From assembly GCA_046726375.1 (NCBI GenBank), contig JBKPAJ010000189.1, positions 1-22,599 on the forward strand: DNA of 22,599 nucleotides, read 5' to 3'. The DNA comes from DASPWV01 sp046726375 (GTDB lineage: Bacteria > Acidobacteriota > Vicinamibacteria > Vicinamibacterales > UBA2999). The stretch's first letter is position 1, and every line of letters starts with the position of its first letter. Of this stretch, positions 8,075 through 14,815 are shown in pieces. The translations under genes were made by a program, and so were the position numbers. The notes below the pieces were generated by a model. It was not told the DNA's origin, searched no databases, and saw nothing but the letters and a program-made list of their open reading frames with translations.

Positions 8075-9325
8075 TTACCTCAAAAAGCTGGCGGTGACCT
8101 GCAGGTCGCCGTCGTTGGACGCCGGACGCAGCCCGAGCACCCGGCACAGCAACTCGTACACGTGCACGTTCTCGAAGCGCGGCGCTTTAACGCCTTCGCG
8201 AAACATTGGACCCGTGGCGATGAACAAACCATGCATCGTTCGGTGAATCGGGTCGTAGCCATGATCGCCACCCAATCCATTCTTGTCGCGCGCAAGCCGT
8301 TCTCGAGTCGTGATGACCCATCCATCATCGGCAATACCAATCACCGGCGGATAACGAGGGTGGCCGGCGAGGCGATAGCGCGCGGGTAGATTCTCGCTCC
8401 TGTAAACCTGCAGCGCCGGATGCTTGTCTTTGAGCGCACGATAGAGATCGTCAACCGAGGCCGTGCGCGGCGTCAGAGCGAGAATTGGCGACCAGTCGAT
8501 CACGTCAACAGACGACGCCGCGATGTAGTCGTCGATGAAAATCACGCGATCAAGCGCGTTTTGCGACATGCCGTGGTCACTGACGACGACGAGGTTGATG
8601 CGCGCGCGCAAACCGGCGGTGTCTATGCCATTGACCAGCCGGGCAATCGCGCCATCCACGTGCTCGACATGCACGCGCATCAAGGGCGACTCCGGGCCGA
8701 CGTCATGGCCCGCCGTATCAACTTCGTCGAAGTACAACGTGAGAAACGTCGGCCGAGCGGACTCCGGCTGCCGCAGCCACGCAAGAATTTGATCGACGCG
8801 GTCCTCATTCGACACACGCTCGTCGAACATGCGCCAGAAGGTTGGACGATCGCCGGCAATCTCCACATCCGATCCAGGCCAGAACATCGTTGCGGCGATT
8901 TGCCCCTGCTGCTCCGCGGTGACCCAGAGCGGCACTCCGCCCCACCAACGCGTGTCCTGCTGCACAGAGATGTCGTGCAGCGCAAAGGCTCCTGGCAGCG
9001 CGGGGTCGCGCATGCTGTTCGAGACAATCCCGTGGCGGTTCGGATGCACGCCGGTGACGATCGTGTAGTGGTTGGGGAACGTCTTTGACGGGAAACTCGG
9101 TATCAGCCCCTCCGCGGTCACGCCGCGCGCGGCCAACGACGTCAAGGCAGGCGGGCGAAAGCGATCGAGGTAGTCCCAGCGCCATCCGTCGATCGAGATC
9201 AGAATCAGGATCGGCCGTCCAGATTGCGCCGCGGCGCCGGCAAGTGCCAACGCAAGCAGAACCGCGCACAAGGACGGCCGCTCCCAACGACGCACGCGGT
9301 GAGCGTAGCCGAAACCCATGGGCAT
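8075..9325 (-). CDS. Secreted alkaline-phosphatase-superfamily phosphodiesterase (NPP type)
   Basis: A two-metal nucleotide pyrophosphatase/phosphodiesterase-like enzyme, about 416 residues from the ATG at 9325. After an Arg-rich start and a hydrophobic segment at about 18-33 (a signal peptide), the sequence SIDGWRWDYL gives metal ligand Asp46. FPSKTFPNHYTIVTG carries the nucleophile Thr82 and Asn85. FDEVDTAGHDVGP gives Asp203 and His207, SDHGM gives Asp250 and His251, and GGDHGYD gives His355. The threonine nucleophile and the NPP spacing set it apart from classical alkaline phosphatase. It probably cleaves phosphodiester or pyrophosphate bonds outside the cytoplasm; the substrate is unknown. 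The start is uncertain: a GTG at 9340 and an ATG at 9319 are also in frame, and none has a clear ribosome binding site. It is divergent from pepF. Confidence 0.88.
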   Translation of the reverse strand: MPMGFGYAHRVRRWERPSLCAVLLALALAGAAAQSGRPILILISIDGWRWDYLDRFRPPALTSLAARGVTAEGLIPSFPSKTFPNHYTIVTGVHPNRHGIVSNSMRDPALPGAFALHDISVQQDTRWWGGVPLWVTAEQQGQIAATMFWPGSDVEIAGDRPTFWRMFDERVSNEDRVDQILAWLRQPESARPTFLTLYFDEVDTAGHDVGPESPLMRVHVEHVDGAIARLVNGIDTAGLRARINLVVVSDHGMSQNALDRVIFIDDYIAASSVDVIDWSPILALTPRTASVDDLYRALKDKHPALQVYRSENLPARYRLAGHPRYPPVIGIADDGWVITTRERLARDKNGLGGDHGYDPIHRTMHGLFIATGPMFREGVKAPRFENVHVYELLCRVLGLRPASNDGDLQVTASFLR

Positions 9326-9373
9326 TTGCACGTTGAGCACGAGGGGAGTGGCCGGGAGGCGCGTCGCGCCTTT

Positions 9374-11221
9374 ATGATCAATCGAATGGCGTCCTCAACC
9401 GTCTCGGCCGCGACCACTGTTCCCGAGCGCGAGTCCGTTGACCCGCGCTTTACCTGGGACCTCACCGCAATCTTTCCTGATTGGCCGGCGTGGGAATCGG
9501 CGTTCAAGGAACTCGACAACGGCATTGAAGCGTTCAAGGGGTTCGAAGGAACACTGGGCAGCGGGCCCGATCGGTTACTCGCCGCGTTGCGCGAGCACGA
9601 TCGGCTGGGCCAACTCACCTACAAGGTTTGGTATTACGCCGCGCTGCAGTACGACCAGGACCAACGCAACAACACCATCAACGCCAGGCGGCAGCGCGTG
9701 CAGCTGCTCATCGCACGCTGGCGGCAGGCGACGTCGTGGTTTCATCCCGAAGTCCTGCGCATCCCGCTCGAAACCGTTCGCGAGTGGATGGCGCAATCGA
9801 GCGATCTCGCGCTCTATCGTTTTTTCATCGAGGATCTTTTCCGTCAGCAGGAACATGTGCTCGACCCGGCGGGCGAGCGCCTTCTGTCGTTCGCGAGCCG
9901 CCTTGGCAGTGTTCCGCACGACGCCTATACGGCGCTCTCGACGGCCGACGCGCGCTTTCCTACCATCACGTTGTCGACCGGCGAATCGGTGCAGGTGAGT
10001 TACGGACAGTATCGCAGGCTGCTCGCGACGAGCCGACGCCAGGCGGATCGACGGGCGGCGTACGAAGCGCTGTACGACATCTACGCAGGGTCCCTGAACA
10101 CCTACGCGGCGCTCTACAACGGCGTCATGCAGCGTGAGTGGTTTGAAGCGCGCGCCCGCGGTCACAAGAGCACGGTGGAAGCCGCGCTTTTTGGCAACAA
10201 CATTCCGACAGCCGTCGTCGAAAACCTGATTCGCGAGACCAAGGCAGGCGTGGCGCCGTTCCGCCGCTATCACGCGCTACGCAAGCGCGTGCTCGGATTG
10301 AACGACTACTTCGTGTTCGATGCATTCGTGCCGTTGGTGGACGTGGACGTTCGCTATCCCTACGAAGAAGTGCTCGACTCGATCGTCGACTCGGTCACGC
10401 CGCTGGGTGAGGACTACGTCGCGCGTGTCCGGAGCGCGTTCAACGCCCGCTGGATCGATGTCTACGAGAACCAGGGCAAGCGAATTGGCGCGTACTCGGC
10501 TCCGGTATACGGCGTGCACCCGTATATGTTGCTCAACTACAACGACACGCTCGACGCTGTGTTCACCTTGAGCCACGAGATGGGGCACTCGATTCACACG
10601 CTGCTGTCTCACGAAACCCAGCCGTTTGTGTATGCCGATTACACGATTTTTGTTGCCGAAGTGCCCTCGACGCTGAGCGAGGCGCTGCTGCTCGATCTCA
10701 TGCTCAAGCGCGCCGCCACCCGCGAGGAGCGGGTCGTGCTGCTGCAGCACGCCATCGACGGCATTGTCGGGACGTTCTACAACCAGGTGCTGTTCGCCGA
10801 TTTCGAGCTGGAGGCCCACCGGGTGGTCGAACAGGACCAGCCGGTGACGAGCGAAGTGCTCAGCAACATTTACGCGCGGCTGCTCGCGGACTATTGGGGC
10901 GATGCGTTGACGCCCGACACCCGCGCGCAATATACCTGGGCGCGCATCCCGCACTTCTACCAGTCGCCGTATTACGTCTACCAGTACGCCACCTGCTTCG
11001 CCTCCACCGCGAAGTTGATGAAGGACGTTGGCGGCGGCGACGAAGCCGCGCGCGAGGCCGGGGTGAAGCGCTATCTCGATCTGTTGCGCGCGGGCGGCAG
11101 CGACTACCCGATGAACCTGCTGGCGCGAGCCGGGGTGGATCTGAGTCAGCCCGATACGGTGCGAGCGGTGGTGGAGCAGCTGGACGGACTTGTTACTCGC
11201 CTGGAATCCGAGCTGGGTTAG
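9374..11221 (+). CDS. pepF: Oligoendopeptidase F, M3 family zinc metallopeptidase
   Basis: A cytoplasmic zinc endopeptidase that cuts short peptides, 615 residues from the ATG at 9374, matching the roughly 600 usual for PepF. The zinc site is HEMGH, with His401, Glu402 and His405; the third ligand is Glu429 in IFVAEVPSTLSEA. Other family stretches are YSAPVYGVHPYMLLNYNDTL before the zinc site, and the C-terminal HFYQSPYYVYQYATCF and RAGGSDYP. No signal peptide is seen. The frame is open upstream to 9224, but the extra 50 residues are Arg/His-rich, unlike the family, and would overlap the divergent gene. A GGAGG at 9355-9359 lies 14 bases before the chosen ATG, a rather long spacing; ATG 9386 is an alternative. 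Confidence 0.94.
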   Translation: MINRMASSTVSAATTVPERESVDPRFTWDLTAIFPDWPAWESAFKELDNGIEAFKGFEGTLGSGPDRLLAALREHDRLGQLTYKVWYYAALQYDQDQRNNTINARRQRVQLLIARWRQATSWFHPEVLRIPLETVREWMAQSSDLALYRFFIEDLFRQQEHVLDPAGERLLSFASRLGSVPHDAYTALSTADARFPTITLSTGESVQVSYGQYRRLLATSRRQADRRAAYEALYDIYAGSLNTYAALYNGVMQREWFEARARGHKSTVEAALFGNNIPTAVVENLIRETKAGVAPFRRYHALRKRVLGLNDYFVFDAFVPLVDVDVRYPYEEVLDSIVDSVTPLGEDYVARVRSAFNARWIDVYENQGKRIGAYSAPVYGVHPYMLLNYNDTLDAVFTLSHEMGHSIHTLLSHETQPFVYADYTIFVAEVPSTLSEALLLDLMLKRAATREERVVLLQHAIDGIVGTFYNQVLFADFELEAHRVVEQDQPVTSEVLSNIYARLLADYWGDALTPDTRAQYTWARIPHFYQSPYYVYQYATCFASTAKLMKDVGGGDEAAREAGVKRYLDLLRAGGSDYPMNLLARAGVDLSQPDTVRAVVEQLDGLVTRLESELG

Positions 11222-11394
11222 GACGCGGGCTACGTGCGCGTAGGATCCTCGCCTTGCGGATGGGATCCCGCACTAAGGTTCGCGTGGGACCCTGGCCAAC
11301 GCTCGGGCGTGAAATCCAAGGACGAAGCCTGGTCCTACCGCGAAGCAATCCACTGCGTCAGCGGTCCTTGCGGGTCAGCGGAGTCGGCGCGGTC

Positions 11395-14094
11395 CTACTC
11401 ATACCGCAGCGCTTCCACAGGATTCACCTTCATCGCTCGCCGCGCCGGTATCAACGCCGCGAGTATCGCCACCACCAGCAACACCGCTGGCACGCCAGTG
11501 AGCGTGACTGGATCGCGTGGTTGCACGGCGTACAACTGGTTGCGCAGCAGCGGCATCAGCAGCAGCGAGATCGCGATGCCCGCGCCGATCCCGATCAGGG
11601 CGAAGCGCATCGCCTGCGCGACGAGCATCTTCATCACTCCGCCGGGATTCGCGCCGAGCGCAAGCCGCACGCCCACTTCCTGCGTACGTTCGCTTACAAG
11701 CAACGACATCACGCCGTAGACGCCGATAGCAGCAAGCACGAGCGCGAGCGCGCCGAAAATCGACACGAGCACGAGGATGAAGCGCCGCTGCGCCACTGAA
11801 TCAGCGCGCACACTCTCCATGGTTTCGATCCGATAGACAGGCAGATCGCGATCAATCCGTTGCGCTTCCGCCCGCACCAGGTCGATGATGCTTGCGGCAT
11901 CCCCCGACGTTCGCACCACGATGTACGGCGAAACCACCGATCCCTGGCGATGACTCACGTACATCTCCGGCTGCGGAATTTCATCGAGAGCGGCATGTTT
12001 GATGTCGCCCACGACGCCGACGATCGTGGTCCAGGGCTGGGTGGCGGCAAATCGCACGCGTTTGCCGATGACGTCTTCGCTGGGAAACAGCTTCGCCGCA
12101 AACGTCTGATTGACGACCGCCACCGACGGGCTAGTCGGCCCATCGGCATCGTTGAACACCCGTCCACGCACGATCGGAATCCCCATCGTCTGAAAGTAAT
12201 CGCCGATTGCGCGCCGGAACTGCACTTCGGGCCACTCGGCATTCGGCCGCGGGCGGCCGTCGATATCGAGCGTGGTCGTCAAGCCGGTGCTCCCCAACGG
12301 GAGGCGTGTGGTTCCGCCGACGCTCACGACGCCCGGGATCGCAGACATGCGCGTCAGGAAGTCGGCATAGAACACGGTGCGCTCGTCCTGTGTGCGCAAA
12401 CGCTGCGGCAGATTCATCTGCCATGTGAGCATGTGCGATGGATCGAAGCCCGGATTGACCGACATCAACGACGCGAAGCTGCGCAACAGCAGGCCGGTTC
12501 CAATTGTAAGGGTCACTGCGAGCGCCACTTCGGCGATGACCAGAGCGGCGCGCGCCCGCCGGCGAAAGACGCCACCAACCGTTCCGCGGCTATTCTCCTG
12601 CAGCGCTGCGTGCGGTGCCATCCGCGATGCAGTGACGGCAGGGAGCAGGCCGACGAACACGCCGGTCGCGATTGAGATGGCGATTGTCACCCAGAGCATG
12701 CGCGCGTCCGGTGCGATCTCATGGACGCGTGGGAGATCTGGCGGGGCGAGACGAACCAGCACGCTGACGCCCCATCGTGCGAGCAGCACACCAGCCATTC
12801 CCGCAGCGGCGGCGAGAAACAGGCCTTCGGTAAGCGCCTGTTGAATCATGCGGGCGCGGCCGGCGCCGAGCGCCACTCGTGTCGCGAGCTCCTTCTGCCG
12901 CGCGATGCTTTTGGCGAGCACCAGGTTGGCGACGTTGACCATCGAGATCAGCAGCACGAACGCCACGCCGGCGAGCAATACGAGCAGCGGCCCCCGGATT
13001 GTTCCGACCGTTTGATCGAGCACCGGAACAACGGTGGCGCCCCAGCCAAGGTTGGTATCGGGATACGCCTGCTCCAGCTGACGCGCAACGGTTGAGAGAT
13101 CCGCTTGCACCTGCTCGATGGTGATACCGGGCTTCATCCGTCCGATGGCGCCGAGCCAGTGTGTGCCGCGAACCAGCTGGCCTTGCGGTGTGAGCATCCG
13201 GCTGACGGTTGCGATCTGCCCTTCAAAGGCCATCGGCGCCCACAGATCGATCGTCGTCGACCGCGTGAATCCTGACGGGCCCAGCATCGTGCCGTAGGGG
13301 AACGTGAAATCCGACGGCATTACGCCGATGATCGTGGCGGGGATGGTCCCAACCTGGATCGTGCGTCCGACAACGCCGGGATCGGCGCCGAACCGGCGAT
13401 GCCAGAAGCCGTCGCTGAGCAGAACCTCGAACGCATATCGTTCACGCTGAAATGGCTGACCAATCACCGGAGCGCGGCCGAGCAAATCGAACAACCGCGG
13501 CGTGACGGTGACACCGATCACGACCTCCGTCGGACCATCGATCGAAACCTGAAACGGCGTGACAAATGAAAAGTAGCCCTCGAGGCCCTCGAGGGTCTGA
13601 TTCATCTTCTGAAAGTCCTTGAAGTTTGCGGGCGAGATCGTGTTTCGCGGACGGCCCAGCTTGCTCGCATCGCTCCAGACGTTGACCAGCCGATCGCCGT
13701 CGCGGTAGGGCAGCGGCTTCATCAACACGCCATCCACCACCGCGAAGATCGCGCTGTTGGCTCCGATGCCAAGCGCGAGGGCGAGGATCGTGAGTGAGGT
13801 GACGAGCGGAGATTTCCGTGCCAGCCGCAGCGTGTGCTGGAGATCGGAGCGCAGTGTGTCCCAGAACATGTGATGTCTCCCGGAAGGTGTGTAGAGGTGT
13901 GGGCGGTGATGCGGCCAGAAAAGCGCGCGGTTGAGCGCGGCGGCGCGTTCTCCCAGACCGGCTGCCACAAAACTGAAGAAGCTGCCTGGCGTGCGTTCCC
14001 AATCGCGCGCCATCTCTTTACCAAAGCGGCGCCGAAATGCGCGCGGGTAAGCGAGCAGCGCGATCGAAAACGCGAGGCGCGTCCAGCGTCGCAT
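11395..14094 (-). CDS. ADOP-type ABC transporter permease (MacB/FtsX family)
   Basis: A membrane protein of 899 residues with the layout of the acidobacterial duplicated orphan permeases. A short N-terminal prefix (residues 1-75, with YPRAFRRRFGKEMARDWE) precedes FWDTLRSDLQHTLRLARKSP and a first transmembrane helix. A MacB-type periplasmic domain and a three-helix FtsX block at about 370-500 follow. A second periplasmic domain and a second FtsX block come next, ending in IPARRAMKVNPVEALRYE. There is no ATP-binding domain and no ATPase gene nearby, as usual for this orphan family, so transport or mechanotransmission is inferred. The ATG at 14094 overlaps the PadR stop by one base (TGATG), implying coupling; a GTG at 14097 is the alternative. 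An internal ATG at 13869 is preceded by GGGAG. Confidence 0.93.
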   Translation of the reverse strand: MRRWTRLAFSIALLAYPRAFRRRFGKEMARDWERTPGSFFSFVAAGLGERAAALNRALFWPHHRPHLYTPSGRHHMFWDTLRSDLQHTLRLARKSPLVTSLTILALALGIGANSAIFAVVDGVLMKPLPYRDGDRLVNVWSDASKLGRPRNTISPANFKDFQKMNQTLEGLEGYFSFVTPFQVSIDGPTEVVIGVTVTPRLFDLLGRAPVIGQPFQRERYAFEVLLSDGFWHRRFGADPGVVGRTIQVGTIPATIIGVMPSDFTFPYGTMLGPSGFTRSTTIDLWAPMAFEGQIATVSRMLTPQGQLVRGTHWLGAIGRMKPGITIEQVQADLSTVARQLEQAYPDTNLGWGATVVPVLDQTVGTIRGPLLVLLAGVAFVLLISMVNVANLVLAKSIARQKELATRVALGAGRARMIQQALTEGLFLAAAAGMAGVLLARWGVSVLVRLAPPDLPRVHEIAPDARMLWVTIAISIATGVFVGLLPAVTASRMAPHAALQENSRGTVGGVFRRRARAALVIAEVALAVTLTIGTGLLLRSFASLMSVNPGFDPSHMLTWQMNLPQRLRTQDERTVFYADFLTRMSAIPGVVSVGGTTRLPLGSTGLTTTLDIDGRPRPNAEWPEVQFRRAIGDYFQTMGIPIVRGRVFNDADGPTSPSVAVVNQTFAAKLFPSEDVIGKRVRFAATQPWTTIVGVVGDIKHAALDEIPQPEMYVSHRQGSVVSPYIVVRTSGDAASIIDLVRAEAQRIDRDLPVYRIETMESVRADSVAQRRFILVLVSIFGALALVLAAIGVYGVMSLLVSERTQEVGVRLALGANPGGVMKMLVAQAMRFALIGIGAGIAISLLLMPLLRNQLYAVQPRDPVTLTGVPAVLLVVAILAALIPARRAMKVNPVEALRYE

Positions 14095-14450
14095 CACGTC
14101 TTTGTCCCCAGCAGCTTGCGGCTGCGCGCGGCGGCGACCTGACTCGACAAACGATGAGCCTCCGCTCGTGCGACGGCGACACCGCGGTCGGTCATTCGGT
14201 AGTACCTTCGCCGCTCGTCGTCGTTCTTCGGGTCGGGTCGCTCGTCCAACTCCTCGATGAGACCGCTCTCGAGCAGCCTCGCCAGCGCGCGATAGAGCGT
14301 TCCTGGGTGGAGCGTGACGGCACCGGCCGACCGCGCCGCCACCTCGCGCATGATGCTGTAACCGTGCTGCTCCCCATCGGCGAGCGCGAGCAGGATTTCG
14401 AACGCGACGGGCGTCAGCGGGAGGAAGGTCTCCGGTCGGAATCGGTCCAT
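14094..14450 (-). CDS. PadR-family transcriptional regulator
   Basis: A 118-residue winged-helix regulator of the PadR family. Residues LTPVAFEILLALADGEQHGYSIMREV match the family's N-terminal helices. VTLHPGTLYRALARLLESGLIEEL is the recognition helix region, and the wing follows with RRRYYRMTDRG. It is the first gene of a two-gene unit with the ADOP permease, with which it shares a TGATG junction. PadR proteins usually repress their own operon, and an inverted repeat with an internal -10 box lies directly before this start (14451-14482). It probably controls the permease in response to an unknown ligand. The short C-terminal part suggests the compact PadR class. Confidence 0.93.
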   Translation of the reverse strand: MDRFRPETFLPLTPVAFEILLALADGEQHGYSIMREVAARSAGAVTLHPGTLYRALARLLESGLIEELDERPDPKNDDERRRYYRMTDRGVAVARAEAHRLSSQVAAARSRKLLGTKT

Positions 14451-14482
14451 ATGTGCCCTGAGATTATACGCTCAAGGCACAT
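14451..14482 (-). promoter_or_regulatory. Inverted-repeat operator with embedded -10 box in front of padR-ADOP
   Basis: On the plus strand the left arm ATGTGCCCTGAG (14451-14462) and the right arm CTCAAGGCACAT (14471-14482) are inverted repeats matching at 11 of 12 positions. The eight-base spacer contains ATTATA (14463-14468), a perfect TATAAT on the minus strand. The last operator base abuts the PadR ATG. No good -35 is seen at the expected distance. A PadR dimer bound here would cover the -10 box, which fits autorepression. The structure is read directly from the sequence; the role is inferred. Confidence 0.75.
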
Positions 14483-14815
14483 AGACGGCCCGGTGCGGCA
14501 AAGGGTTGCAGCTGGCAGCCGCTAGTCACCTCCGCCTCCGCCGGCGACCTCCGTCCCTTCTACCGACCTCCGTCCCCGCCAGTGACCTCCGTCCCTTCTA
14601 GCGAGGACCGAGGTCACTGGCCGGGACGGAGGTCCCAAGCGGGGACGGAGGTCGGCGCTCTCGGGCCGACGCAGGCACAAGCCGAGCACGTTGTCGATCG
14701 TAGCTCCGGCCATCGACGTCGGTGCTGAATGCAGATGTGATCACCGCCGTGTGCGAGACTCTCCGATTGCGGCGACGAGGCCATGCGCTGTAAGTCCCGC
14801 TGCGTGCAGTTGTCA
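14483..14815. repeat. Gene-free stretch with five copies of GACCTCCGTCCC
   Basis: The 12-base motif GACCTCCGTCCC occurs at 14546-14557, 14565-14576 and 14584-14595. Its exact reverse complement occurs at 14623-14634 and 14642-14653. A hairpin pairs 14579-14594 with 14605-14620, matching at 15 of 16 positions around a ten-base loop. The cluster is symmetric: direct copies on the left, inverted copies on the right, as in a REP-type mosaic element. From about 14660 to 14815 I see no gene, repeat or regulatory motif. The cluster lies between two minus-strand genes, downstream of the GT-C gene and upstream of the padR promoter. Confidence 0.8.
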
